Below, piece by piece: positions 27,301 through 42,300 of a DNA stretch of 64,000 nucleotides. Within the stretch, counting starts at the first letter, position 1. The number at the start of each line of letters is the position of its first letter. Position numbers and translations under genes: made by a program. Source of the DNA: Camarhynchus parvulus (Eukaryota; Chordata; Aves; Passeriformes; Thraupidae); assembly GCF_901933205.1 (NCBI RefSeq), contig NC_044581.1, positions 13,419,501 through 13,483,500 on the forward strand, in the 5' to 3' direction. The notes beneath the pieces are model-generated. The model had not been told where the DNA came from, made no database searches, and saw nothing but the letters and a program-made list of their open reading frames with translations.

Positions 27301-30300
27301 AAGCAGGTTCATTCTTGCCTTCCTAACATAACTTAAAACTCAAGACACATACCTGTTTATTAGCAGTTATTTATATTTACATTTTAGCTATCATTTTGAC
27401 TGCATCACTTAATTTGAAGGCAAATGTTCATCACTTCCTCAAAACTGAAGATGCTAAAATTTCCTTTTAAAAGCAATCCTCCATCAATTCAGAAAATGTA
27501 CACACATTTGAATATTTTCTTTGCACTTTAGCTGCAACATTAGAGGACCATGAATAGCACCTAGATGACAATTTTTCAATACAAATATAATAACAGCAAG
27601 CTGATGCTGACCTGGTTGGAGAACCTCATGCTGACGTTGCGCTGGTCCTGGGGAGCCACGTACCGCCCAATGGGGTCCAGATCTTTAGGACTCACTAATT
27701 TATCAGCTGAAAGGAAATGAGAATAGAAATACAGAATGACTTTGGTATTTTCTGCAGCTTTTGTGAAGAAGCCACGTCAACTTTTATGTTGTAGTTGGTT
27801 GTGCTTTGTTTTAGATCAATGACTTATAAAGCATATTCTGAAAAATTCAGAATTCTATTAATTTTAAAATGCATGACTCAAGCTTTGTTTTTGCTACAGC
27901 TAATTACAGCACTGTAGTATAAAAACCCAAGCCTTTATTTGCTCACAAAGATATGTTAATAGATGATATGCAGACAACAGACTCCACAACACAAGTCACT
28001 TAAAAAGCCCTTAATCCACAACCATGGAATTATTCTAGAGCTTTAACTATAAACCAAATTATCATCAAGAATTTTTTAGCTTTGCAGAAAAGCAGACAGC
28101 CTCTATCTCAAGGTAATCACTTGACTTGAATCCTGGAAAGAACAAGAGATATCAAAGGTGCCTCTCAATAGGTTAATTTAGGAAGAAATTGTGAAAAAAA
28201 CTATTTAAAAATATTTGAAATCTAGCAGTTTCTACATGGAGTTTTTTTACATGGGGGAGAAAAACCCCACTAAACCTAAAACCCCAGTATTTTAACCTTC
28301 TCCTGAAAAAGCACTCCAATAAAAATACACTATTAAAAAGTTTCAACAAATTCCTTGAATACACCTTCATAATCTAGTATGAGCTATTATACCCTTAAAA
28401 TAAGCTTTCTCCTAGCAAAATTGTATTTTGACAGGAAACTGTCTAAACTCGATCTAATTTCTAACACAGAGTAAGTCACAATATATCAATAGACTAATAT
28501 AAAACTTAACCTAACTGCTAGTGAATATTCATCACCATTATCACAAGTACAAATGTGCAGGACTGCAAAAGCAGGTTCTTTTGTTAGCTCCCTATCTGCA
28601 TCAGCAGCAGCTGACAACATTTAATTCATTTGGTCCATAAAAATATTACTAAAATTCTTAGTTCTAGGCAGCACTGAATCCACAGAACAAGATAAAAGAA
28701 CTCTAAGGAAAATCAAAGCAAAGTGAGCTACTAAACAAAAGACCGAGTCATTTTCGGTTGCATGAAACAGCTGAATACCTGGGACTCCTTTCCTTTGCTC
28801 CAAAATGGGAACCTTAACATAAAGGTTTTACAAGCCTCCTCATCCAAAGCAAGAAAGAAATTTTGAGGAAAACAGCATCACCACCTGCAAAACACATGCT
28901 TTTTTCCCTCATAAACAATTTTTTCACTTACAGAAATGTGCCCTCCAACAGTGACATACAGGCACTTTCACTCTGTTACTCAGTGTTTGTAAGCAGGATC
29001 AAGATTTTGACTTCCCTATTTCTGTTTGCCCCTCTGTGGGAGGGTAAGAATTGACTCAGGCTCATGTTGCTGCATTTAGAAATATTTGGACCTCAAGAGG
29101 CAGAGCCCAAGCCCAGAGACAGCAGCAGGGGCTACAGGACTACAAAGGTGGTACTGTGTGCTGCCTACACAGCAGGAGCAAGGAGGCTGAACAAACACAA
29201 ATTAATTGATACCCTGGAGGCAACACAATGATTTCTGAATGGATAATGAAATGGGAAACCAATACCTTCCAAGATATCAAAGTATTTGGAGCCAGGCTTC
29301 CATTTAATTAGCAACCACCAACAAGTAAAGTAAGACACACAAACACTTTCACCAAGGACAAGATTGTTATTCAAGTAGGTTTTCACCAGTAAGGAGCAAA
29401 ATTGAATGCACCAACTCTAAATTAGCAGGAATAAATGGAGTCCCTGATAAAACAACCTCTGATGAACACACTGCTCTAAGATCTCCAAAGACTACGAGGG
29501 AAGCAGGGAAAAAATTGCACTGAAATTTTGAATGTTTTGAAAAAAAAATTTAAAAATAAAAAAAATAAAAAACCAATGTATAAGAAGGTTCAGCAACAAA
29601 CTGAAACACAAGAATGTTTATGTTACACAAACAACAGCTAGCAAACTATAAATAGAACTTATTAACCAGCATTCTGCAGGCACAGAAACACACAAATATC
29701 AGATCAATACTAGCAGAACTACTACAGCAACCTACACACACACTAGAGGATTACTTGGCTAATACTCTTATAAGATAAATTATTTTTTTACTTAATAGTG
29801 AGATTGCTTGCATTTACTTTGAAGGGTTGGCAAAAAGAGGAATTTTGCAAGGAATACAGCAAAACCAAACAGGTGGAGTACCAGACTGACTCTGTCCCTC
29901 TATACCTAAAGATACATTCACTGTTCTTGCCAACTGCTGAATTTTTAAACTCCTCTTAAATTTCTCTCATTTTTATTACCAACAACCTGTTTTCCTTCTG
30001 TGTTAACAGAAAAATGGTTTCCAGAACTCCATCTACTGATTACTAGGTAACTGCTGATCACGTTAAAATAAAGTAATATATCTTTCTCCTGAAAGAAATA
30101 CTAAAGAAAAAATCCAACCATGAAGATTTTTCTGGATTAACCATTCTTTTTGCATTAGCCTATAAAACCATTCCAAGTGAGACTGAGAGTTTGTGACTGA
30201 AATTCACCATAACAACCTTCACTGGTCAAACTTTGACATGCACATTCAATTGCTCATACAATTGAAAAAGGGTAAAAATAACGCAGATGAATGAATCATT

Positions 30301-33300
30301 GCCTTTTTCTGAGACTGCAACTACTCCAAGTTTCAACTTGTCTTGCTTAAGCAGTCAATAATTTGAAATAAATGCTATAAATCATTTACAATGCAATGTT
30401 AGTTCATAGGTGTTTGCATGAGGAGAGGAGGGTTAAGGGGAGGAGTATTGCAGTTGGGGTGATGATTTTTAGTGTATCTGTACAGTGATGAAACTGATAC
30501 AGCTTCATGACTGTACAAATGAAGCTGATATAGTTAACCCAGAAAGCATCACATCAATATATTCTGTCATGAAGAAAAGGAAATAAGAGAGAAAGCCAGA
30601 AAAACAAGAAAATTGTCATCATGTTTAGATTTTCAGTACTCTATGAAATATTCCACTAAGCTTTATAGCATGCAGCATAAAAACAAGACTGCAAAGCAAT
30701 TTTTATCTGTCCCAGAGAAAGGCAGCGCTAGTTTGGATTGAGGAGGAAGGCAGGCCAAAGGTGCAGGAGGCAGCTCTCACCCAGCAGCTTGGCAATGATG
30801 TACACGGCCTGGCCCCACAGGAACAGCTTCCCGTCCCGCCCGTTGTTACTGGGGAAGCGCCGCTGGCTGCCCGGGCTCCTCTGCTCCAGCTCCACAAAGT
30901 CAGCAGGCACGTAGTAATACTTGGGGACAACAGGGCACCCTGGGGACAGCAAGCACAGCCAGAGAGTAAATATCACTGCCATCACTTGACTGGAGTCCCC
31001 TAAGAAAGCTGAAGTGGATCCAGACCAGGAAATCTTGCACCCCAGTAACAGTTTGAACAGACATTGTCATTCGTTGTTATCTCAGACAGGAATCTCAGGG
31101 CAATGTTAAACTACTTTGAATTTCACCAGACACTTCCTCAGAATTCTTCCCAGAACAGGTATGTTGTCTGTGCAGCACCTTCTGTGCTAACTGAAACTAA
31201 CAGAAGCCACCTGAAGGAAAATGCAGAAAGCCTTTAGCAAAAGCTATGCAAGCTGGGTCCCAGTGAAACACTCAGGGTGTGGTGCCCCAGTTAAAACAGG
31301 CTCAATTTCAGACAATTCTTTCTAACTAAAATTCCTGCTCAAAAAAGAGTCAACTTGGTCTTGGATAATTTTATTCATCAAATGTTTAAAATTATTCTTG
31401 AAACATCATGAATCCTGAAACATCATGAAACAAAATGGCATAACTTCTCTACTAAAGATACATACCTTGTATCTAGAATTATGCCACAGGTATTGCTGAT
31501 CATTTTAAACTTTTATTTCAGAACTTCTCAAGTGGACATGCATCAGGAATTTAGAGACATGATTACAAATGATTGACCTAATTATATGAAATTGAAAAGC
31601 AAATTAATATGCTTCCTGCATAATTAAATTCCACCTTAATATTGCTCTACTCTTGAACTAATTTGGATAAACAACAGGTGATAAACAGAATAAAGCTGTA
31701 GCGTCTTACTATTTGCTTAGGAAAAAACCAAATTACTGGGAAGAAGCAGAGGAAAAAAAAGGAAAAGCAACACTTATTAGAGATATTAGATTCAAATAAG
31801 TGAGGCACCAAAACACACCCAGAAATTTTAAGATGTGACATTTGTCATGACATGCAACAAAGGAACCACAAGATTAATTTAGTGTGCATGAACCTTCACA
31901 TACTCATTATTAATCAGAAAAAAGCAACAACCAGCAAGAAAAATTTGCTACACAATGCAAATTTGGTAAGAGAATGTTTGACTGCCTTACAGAAATTAGT
32001 TCACTTCAAAAAGTTTAAAGAACAAGGCATATTCTGCATGCACTTGTGTAACTGTACCACAGATGTAAGAACAGGTGACTTAAATGCTGAGTTTTAAAAT
32101 TGGATTGTTCTGTTCTCAGGCCATTTCTTTTCCTCCCACTCAAACTTATGGCCTTTTTCTTTTTTTAACTGAAGTTTGGATGGCTGTGCCTCTAGGCCAC
32201 CACTAGCCTTTTCTGCAGTGCCACAAAAATTCTGAAGTGCCCAATTTAAAAAAGAGAACATTTATAATAAAATGATTATGTAGCCACTTTCCCAGCTCTA
32301 AGGTAGAAACAATTTCATATGTATTTACCAAATTATTTTTTAGAGCTTGCAAAATTAAGAGACAAAGAATGATGAGAGTAATTCTCAACTGGGTTCAGGT
32401 TGGACATTGAAACAATCTGACTGCTGGTAGTTAATATTTGCCTGAAAAGGAGAAGTGAACTTTGTAAACAATGAAGCAGCGGTGAAGGAGGGGAGGAATG
32501 AGTGGGCACAGTGTAAATCTTACTTTAGGATCACACAAATTGTGGTAATTAAAGTAACATTTCTCTGGAAAAATGCTACTGATGTTTCCAGAAAAATGTT
32601 ACTTTTATTATCACAATTTATGATGCAATGTATCTACATAAAAGAGGTTATTTTAGAATTAGTATTTTTCCACTAGGAAACATGTTGATGTTCTTACTTC
32701 TCATTTGCTCTGACCACAATATACATTAGGAAAGTAATTAATGCATTAATAGGAAAGTCCGGGTTTTTACAATTTCAGGTCAATAAAAAGCTACAATTGT
32801 TTCAGAAGAACAATTTCCAGATAATACCTTCAGATGTATGTTGAAGCAAAGGGTCCAGAAGATCCTGATATTCCTTTACTTGTGTAGGATTTCCTCTAAA
32901 AATGCCTTAAAATAACCAAACAATAATTGATTTAATGGAAGAAATGATTTTTCCATGACCTCAAGGTTCATAAAAGAGGAAGAAAAAAAAATCCAGTGTT
33001 TACTTTTCAAAACTAACTATTAAGTGCCTACACAGTAAATAGCTCACAAAAAGGAAAAGACTGAGCTGTAGATCACAACAGTCAACTCACTGATGCTGCT
33101 TTTGGGGAGACACTGATATGTTTGGGACTACCGGTCCCTTAAAAGCTTTTTTAGCAGAACTTCCCAAGATGAATCTGATGAATACTAGCATGAGTAATGT
33201 TCAGTTCATGGAAAGTTCTTACATGAAAATATATATTAACAATACAAAACCCATTTCTGTTCATCAAAGAAAAAATTGATCTATTTGACAAGCAAGGTGA

Positions 33301-36300
33301 TGTTTTAAAGTAGAATTTTTTTAACCTTCAAAGTGGAATGAGCTAGATGAAAACTTGGCATTATAAATCTTATACTAACATTCCCTTCTTCAACCACCAA
33401 ATTTTTTTTTCTTTCCATGGCTCTTTAACACTCCATCCAAACTCAAAGCTTGACAAGTATTGCTCACCATACTTTCAAATCTTCCTGAGTATATACACAG
33501 GAATATTTACAGTTACCAAGAGATACAAATGCAATCAAAGCTTGCACACAAAAATGTGTGCTTCAAGTGACACACTGAGCATTTCAAAACACTTGAGGAT
33601 ACTCATGACATAGGAGCAATCGCTGCTCCTCCCACATCCTTGTCTTTTTGCCATTGCTGTGGATACACTTCAGATTTTGCATTAAGGAAGCTTGTGGATT
33701 TGGAGATATTTGCACAAAATCTACCAACAGAATTGTTCTATTTCCTAAAAGTGTGGTCCAGGCAAAAAGGACAAGGACAGGATGTGCAAAGTATGTAATT
33801 TTTAGGGTTTTTTTGGATACAAGAAGCGTAAAATGCTTTTTCTATTCTTTTGTTAACCTCAGTTGAAGATGACTATCTTTTTGTTCTCAAAACTGCAAGC
33901 GGGCAGCATTAAATGTCAGTGCCTTTCTCCTCAGTTTTGGGCCTCACTCTTTGAAAAATGTCAAACGTTTCTTTAGAAATACCAATTGTTATATCTTCAA
34001 ACACAACATTTTAATCTGTGGGTGGCCGCAGAGCAGTTGGGGCTGATGGCAGATTTCTGTGCCCCTCACTGTCTTTACCTGCAAACTATTCAACGTGCTA
34101 GAAAAGATGGACAGATTTGAATCCATTTAAAAATCTTTTTGACAATTGTAACCCTATTCACTTTCTTATTCAGACTTCTGTTCTATGCAAGTTCTAGCTT
34201 CCATTCTGAGATCACCCCCTGAACTGCTTTGGTGTGTCTCCTGTCCTCACATCAAGTCTGAGGTAGTGTCATTTTTGTTGGTTTTGATTTGATGTTTTTA
34301 TTTTGTTTTATTATTCAATCAGACTGACTATGTGAAAAATTGTGGCTAGAAGGAAATGAAACCTTTCCTGGTTCCCTTTCTTCTCTTTTGAATTCTGACT
34401 GAATTGCCACACAATGCTCAACTTGAGAAGCCCCAGTGCACATGGAGTGTGGCAATGTGCTCTCCCCCCCTTTTCTTTCCCGTGCTGCTGTGAAGTTCTG
34501 ATACATCTGAAAGTTTTTCAGACTTAAAAGGCAATGCAAGACAATGCCACAGATTGAAGCTTTTACAAACCCTTACTAAGTTATATTCTAAAACAGTTCA
34601 CATTAGAAATGCTGAAATATAGTGGGTTGGGATGCTTGGGGTTCTGTAAGCCAGGAGGCAGAACTCTCAGTGAGATATTTAGTGCCACTGCATTATGGTT
34701 TATTTTGGCAGGACATGAAAATAATTTTGTAACTTTCCTCTAAAAGCTCATTTCTCTTATGCCTTTAAGGAGCAGGAATGTACAGCTATACTTACCATCA
34801 ATTATCATGAAAATAAAAAAAATAGGGAATTCACACTCAATGCCATCAAAAAGCTGCAAAGAAGAAAAATTCATCAGACAATTCATAATTTTCATTTAAG
34901 TAAATATATATGTGAATAATCCTGCAGAGTAATTTCCTAGCAACAAAAGGCAAACTTGAATGCAAAAATATTTTAGTACATTTAGTATCACTTAATTCTA
35001 TGGGCACTGTAACCGTGCCCTTACATCTGCTGTGGCCCATTCTCAAGCAGAATATTTAAATAATCTACTTTTCATTTTTCAGAGAGAAACTATGGGGGAA
35101 AATATAAATAAATTTTCATTTAGATAACCTCCACTGATAAATACTGTGATCAAAAGCAAAATTGTTTTCCACACACTCAGACTGTAGTCAGCTGTGAAAT
35201 TAAATGAAATGATAAATAATTTCCTTATTTGTTATGTGAAATCAACTGTACCCTAAATGTAAATGAAAGCACATTCATTACAAAACAAGCCAATGACTCA
35301 ATGCTGACTTAGCAATCTCTTAAAACTGCAGCTGCAAATTACAGTGGGCATCTCCTTGCCTGGGAGGCTTTGGGAGTCCCTGGGCAGTGTGGCTGCAGGA
35401 GCTGAGGGTGTCAGGGGGCAGGATTTACCTTGATCTCTGCTGGTCTGTAGTAACGCCGTGTCCTGTCCTCCAGCGCCGTCCTGTAGCCGTCCCTCAGAAA
35501 CCTCTTAAACCCATATTTGCCTTTCAACTTCCTAGTAATTTTATCTAGTGTTTGACCAAACAGAACCTCATCATCCAAAGCAAATCCAGGATAACTAAGG
35601 CAGGGCAGAAGAGCTGCATCAGTATTCTGTAGGAGAGGGAGAAATGACATTACGAATTTAATTAGATCCCTGACAATCATTTGATGCACAAACAAAGATT
35701 GTTTAACTTACTAAGTGAAATATACATTTGGAACATTATCTTATCAAAATCATAGTGCTAATATAGAAAATGGTGTGCAAAATAAGACTTCTTAGGAAGT
35801 ATCAAGATAAACTACAAACCAAATATGCAGATATACAATTTAGAAGATAACTCATTTAATTCAGAATGTCACCTGTTTTACAGCTGATAATGTGCAGGAA
35901 CTTTGAAAAACATAAAACTTTGTGTTTCAGGATTCTTTGTTTTTTAAATACATTCTCCAGATTATTCCTGGAGGAAACACAAACATTTGGGTGTCATATG
36001 CTCAAAAAGAAGTACAAATATTTCATAAAGATGCAATGCTGAGAAGTACCTATGATTAAATCATGATTTCTGAACAGCTTTTTCAGAAACATTCTTAGGG
36101 TACTGGAACAAACAAGCCTGTCTGATTTACAATTAAGAAGATAAGGGAATAATTCCAGGGAAAAATATGAGAAACCTTCTCAGGAACCATGTGGATCTCT
36201 TATGAATCAAAAACACTAGAAAAATTACTAACTAGTGCATCATCTCTACAGGTAAGCTTCCAGAAACAAACAGAAAAATATCATTTTCTGCTGATATAGT

Positions 36301-39300
36301 CAAGATGTTTAACAATTTAAAATTTCTGCCAATATGACTGACATGAATCCAACAAAGGAAGAAAAGAACACAAAGGGATAAGTTTAATATGGGATAAGTT
36401 ATAAAATCAGCTCCTGTTGGGATATTTCAAGTCTCCAGCAAATAACAAACAGCAAGAGTTCGAAAAGACCATTTGAGTATAAAAAAAGTAGCTGACAGTG
36501 CTTTTTATTTTAATTATCCAGCACTACAACTCTGCTATAATTCTTCTACACAATAAGTAAACTATTAATGTTTAAGATTAATAGTCTGTTTCATGAACAA
36601 AACTGCTATTATATTCCAGAATGAATAAAAAAGCAGAATGCTATTATCACTCATTTTAAATTACTGATTCTCTACCACTAAATTTACCTTTGATGCTAGC
36701 ACTGAAATAGATGTTTTTTTAACTAATCTATATTTATGTCATTTAGATTTACTCACTAAGGAAATACATTTGTAACGGTAGTTTATAACAACAAGAAATT
36801 GTTCATATTCAGCAATTTATGATAAGCCAAGCTTAAAGGCTTTTTTCCTAGACAAAAGAAAGAATGGAAGCTAAAACAAAGGGTTTCAAAAGTGCAGACA
36901 CTGTGTATAGTAGAAACTAGGCCAAAAGAAAAACAAATCCCCAAGGCTGCAAATCTCACTTAAGTTATTTCAAATTTTATTTTAAAATTGTCTGGAAACC
37001 TACCAAGAGGTTACCATTTTAATCTAAGTATTAAAAAGATAAAGAGGATCATATTAATTCCATATTAACCACATCACAGTGACACTTAAAAAGCAGAACT
37101 TTAACAGCTTCTCAGCAAATTTCACATTCATCAAGCAGATCAGAAGGTCATATGCACTTGTTTCCCCCACACACTGCTGAGGTGAATTTCTTTAATGACT
37201 TACATGAGACCTTGACTCCCGGGGCAGCAGGGAGCACAGGGTCTGTCTGTTCCGGTTATGGGCATCGAAATCCACAAATATGACAGACCAAGAGCAGCCC
37301 TGGAACACAGCATTGCATTTGTTTAAGGCAAAGGGAAGAAGCTTGGTGCATCCTGCTGAAATTCACTGATTCTGTGTTTAATTTTGGTTATGTTGTCATT
37401 GCTGAAAATTTTAATCAGAACACACAGCACAACATCAAGTTGAAAATATTTTCATTTTTCAGTATATTGAAGTATAGCCAAAATTAGATGGCTTTATCAC
37501 TGATTAGTAATTATATGATTCATTCAAGCTGTTAACTCTTCTATTAATACTTGAGAAATGAGGCCTGTATTACGGACAAACAAAAAAGAGTAGTTGTTCT
37601 TCCCTGTGAACACAGGAAATGTTCTAAACAGTAATGCTGAATATTTCATTTCAAGTCAGTTAGAACACAAACAATTGGATATTCAGCACAGGTACTGCTT
37701 TGGAAAAGGACTTGCATAGCAAACAAAAATGGTCTGCTTTTCAGTTATTGTAAGGTCTGCATTATCAACATCTACTCCTTGGTAAAATCTACTTCCTAAT
37801 TAAAATCAGTAATTGTACACTGTATTTCCCTGTCAACTTCTTGATACTTCCTGAAACACTAAAAAAAAATTCCCCTGGCTGAGACAGAGTTTAAACAGAA
37901 TCAATATCATTTAGAACTATTACCAGTAGGCAACTTGCAAATTCAAGTTTGTTAATGAACAGGTATCTCCATGTATGTTGCAACTGATAATGAATCTCAG
38001 AATGTGAATATCAGTCAATGTGAATTCATTCCACTAATGGTCATAAATCCCAAAAATTCTCATAAATCCACCAAATTTCTCCTAAACAACAGTCAGTTTC
38101 TTTGGTATACTACTTTCCTAGGAAGACTGTTGCAGAGCCCACCATTCTAATTATTAAAAACTTCAATTTCCAGTGAAGTTTCTACATAAATACCTCACCA
38201 CCCTTCTCTATTTGCCAGTACCAACATCCACTGAGATGCTCTCCAAAGGGTTTTATACTTACTTACACTTTACTGCACTCTAATTATATATAGTTATCAA
38301 AAAAATGCACAGCTTTTGCTTTACTAGGGTAAACAAAACCCTGAACTATTTTTTCCACTGTCCCCATGGAAAATAATCAGTTTTCTCAGTCATTTCAGCA
38401 AGATATACACTGACTAGTGCTGCAATAAGAATGTACACAAAAAATCACATTGGCTTTGATGCTTTTAACTTCCTTCTTAATCCAGATTCTGATTATTCAC
38501 AATTCTCTAAACTCACCTACAAACTCTGAACACAACCTGCCTCCACGTGCAGTCCCAAAGTCTGTGCTGCAGGGAAGGATTCCCTGGGAGTTCAGGAGCA
38601 GCCTCATTTGCATTCCCTAAACCCACAAGCACCTTGTTTGACAAATGAACTATTTTTCACTTCTCTAAAGACTGTAAACTTCTGGAGTAAGAATACCTTA
38701 CAGAGACTTGATTTATGAAAAGAAAAAAAAAATTAAAATTGTTTTTGCCCAACCCAGTAGAGGGCATGCAGCTCATACACAAACAACTCTGCCCAACTCT
38801 GTCAGCCTTTAATGTGCTCCTCTTGCTGTGATTTCTGCAGGTTGTACCTGTGCAGCTGCAGGTGCAAACAAATCTCTTGAGGGGCTCAAGTGGATTTCTC
38901 AAAGCCACTGGAACACAGCTGGAGCTAAGCACAAAGGCAAACTCTGCACAGACTGAAGGTCAAAATGGGTTCTGTTAATGCCAACTACAGATCTCAGAAA
39001 TAAACTCTCAAAGCATTTAAATGGGTTTTGCTTCAGCAATTTATTCATCATTTCCAGAATTCAGCAAAAGAAAAAAAAAACCCTCAACAGCCACATTTAC
39101 TGGTGCTTGAAAGTGTTGGGAAGGTAAAGATTATAGATAAATGTCATTTCTGAAAGAATAACAATGCATATACAGAGTGTGACCATTACTGAAGATCCTT
39201 ACTACCTCCTAGTTCTGAACACTTGACATCAGCTTTCAAAATGCATGGCATCTCTCTTCCATATATACATTTTCTAAACCATTAATTTGGAAGATCTTAG

Positions 39301-42300
39301 CTACAGATTACTGTAGGTAAAGCACCAAAGAGAAAGATGCACATAGAAGGGGAATACACAGCAGATAGAAAAGGATCTCAGAAAAGGCTTGCTTCCCTAA
39401 TTGATCCAAGCCACATAAAGGATGAGAAAAGACTTTACAGATGTGCAACACACTGAAATTAAAAACAGGTAAAAAGGTAAAAAGCAGCTTGTTTAAAGTC
39501 TTGATCAAAAGGCACATGAAGGAAGCAGACAAAAGGAAAGTAACGCTTAAAGGGGGAAGTATATTCTAGTATCAGCAACAGATACAGTTCTGAAGGAAAA
39601 AAAACATTTTGGCAACAAAATTCTTTTTCAGACTAAGCTACAACCACTTTAGAATTTTTCTAAGGAAAAATCCCAAGTGATTCTTGATATAAAGGGCACT
39701 AATGATTTTATCAGATAAATTCTGTACCTGAAACAGCAGCAAGCAGTTTGCTGACCTTCTTTAAAGCTGGACTCTAACAAACTGTGCTAGGTTCTTCTAA
39801 ATATCCTCTGATCCACCCTGTAAACCATTATTGCTAAGAACAAAGGAAGGAAAACAAAGACTTCTATTACCTGATTTCCAAAGAGATTGAAACCATTAAT
39901 TGCTTCTAAAGCTGCTTTTGCCAGTCCCACGGAGCTGAGGAAAAAGCAAAACAAAACCCAGAGGTATCACAATTCAAGCTCAGGCTATAACTTCACACAC
40001 TTGACAGCTTTGAGTGCCATGATCTTTTCTTGATTTGAATTTCATGCTTAACTGTTATGTTGCTAAAATGATGATGCAGCAGATTTGGGGTTGTTTTGGT
40101 GGTAGGTTGGGTTTTTTTCTCTGAAGTACTACTCAGCATTTTTATTTGTCTTCAAATGTCAGAGACCATCTCACAAAAGAACTTCTGTGCTCACCTTGCT
40201 ATCAGACATTGGCATTATGCATTTCAAGGTCTTGCTAATAGCACAGAGACAGAGGATTTAATTCAGCACAATTTCTCAAACCAGCTCTCAAGCATTAAAC
40301 TTTAAAAGACTGATTTCTAGCTTTCAATATAATAAAAGAACTCATCAATCTGAATTCACAACAGAAGGATTTTCATATGTCAACTATATAGTGACACATC
40401 TTTTATTTCACTTCATCACAAAGAAAACAGGACCCAGAAATTCCATCAACAAGACTTCAAGTTAGCACTCACATTTTAAGACACTGTGGATTAAAATCAC
40501 TAATAATTATATAATTTAAAAATCAAATTCTATATTAAAATGATTTACTAACCATTATGTAAATGCCACAGTATAAATAAAATACATTTTAACAAAGTAT
40601 TTTCATTTTAAAAGTGTCATTTTCAATTTTCCTTGTGAGTATTATAAAAAGAAGTGAAGGACCATTCTTTGTCTTTCAGTCTCACTTCTCTTTTTCTCCA
40701 TTTTAAAGAATACATAATTATAGATAAATATTCAGATAATAAGCACTAACTATTCCCCACTTCTATGTAAAAGCTGTTGTGACTGTATTGACAAACAACT
40801 TCATCATCCAGCCCCCCACCAAAAACTTGACAACAATTAAATTGGCAGAAATCTGCAAACAGGGACTGTACTTCAATCTTTATTTTTTTATACTCCATGC
40901 AGCACTCTGGCATGGAAGTAAACATTTTACCTTACTCTAAATAAACTGATTTTTACTATCTATTATTGTAAAATATGTAATTTCAAATGATTACAAACAA
41001 ATTCATATTTTAAATATGGGGTCTAATTATGACTACACAGAAAATACTGAAAATAATGAAAATAATTCAATGCAGTTCCAGAATTTGGTTTTTTAACTAT
41101 TACTGTACCTGTGTTGATTCTAGTATTAGAAATACTTTAGACTGATTTCACACTTTATCATTTATAAACCCCCATGTTCCTCTCTGAAACACTGCCAGGA
41201 ATGATACTCCTGGGTTCCAGTTCTAATTGCTCAACAAGAGAAGGCTGAACCAGCTTAACCACAGCCTGCTCTGAGCAGATGCCTCTGCCTGGTGCCTTCT
41301 GATGCTGAAAGCTTTGAGAGCTGCAGAATGAGATGAAGAAATAAACTGACTCAAAAGAGCTGGGAATGTAATTATTATTCTGGCTTTGTTTCAAATACCT
41401 AAAGAAAAAAAAGGTAATTGTTCTAAAAATTGCTTTATTCTAATTATCACCTAGCCATTGACCAAATAAATTGACATGATGACTCAGAACAGAACTTTTC
41501 AGAGGAATTCAGTATTATCAAACTGCATATACAGAAGGTAAAAATCAGAGAAATCTTGCAAATTTGAGGTTGTATCACATGTTAAAATCTCGTATTTTCC
41601 TTTCAAGTAACAGTCTTAATATCAACATGATCTATTTTCAGAGTGAGAAAAAATTTACTGATAAAAGGTAGAGAGGTAATAAATGTTCAATTGGTATTCA
41701 GATAACATAAAACTACTCAATCTGTCTACAAAATAGGATGATACTGCTTGAATGAAATTCAAGGCAAACATGTATTCCTTCCTTGAAATCATCTCTGCTT
41801 TGCAGACTCAATCATTATTCTACAATAATAGTAGTAAAAAAATTAGTAATTTACTGTAATTTATCAGCATTTTTCTACCTCTAGTTATTGAAAGCCCCTG
41901 GAAACTTCATTACTCTCACAATTACTCTTGCCAGCGACCATCTAAACATCCCAACATTGTCAATCACTCTCTTCACCACACACACATAAGTACTACTTAG
42001 ATTATCAAAAGTTTTATGGGTAAATGACAGGAGGAAGTCCTTTAAAAGAAGAAAGAAGTCTGTGAAGAGCCTTTGTATCAAGTGTGTCTTTAGAAGGGCG
42101 AACAATCACAGCACAGCACTCTTCAGGACTGTGATCACACTTCACACTCATTTCATTGCTACTGATTAATGCCTTCCTGTTGGGAAAATTGCTAAAGAGC
42201 TTCTGTAATAAACATTATGCTTGTGTCTTTGTATAGAAAATACATTCCTCAGACTCTACAATTTAGTAACAAAAGAAATGGAGTGTCTTAACTGAATGAA

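Larger units (their letters stand above)
20356..27611 (-). other. PHKB intron 15 (largest intron in window)
   Basis: A 7.3-kb intron. It contains the 51-bp minisatellite (22890-23680) and a short CR1-derived piece at about 27057-27190. Short A-runs occur near 22174 and 22509. No exon-like segment is recognised in the remainder. Confidence 0.8.
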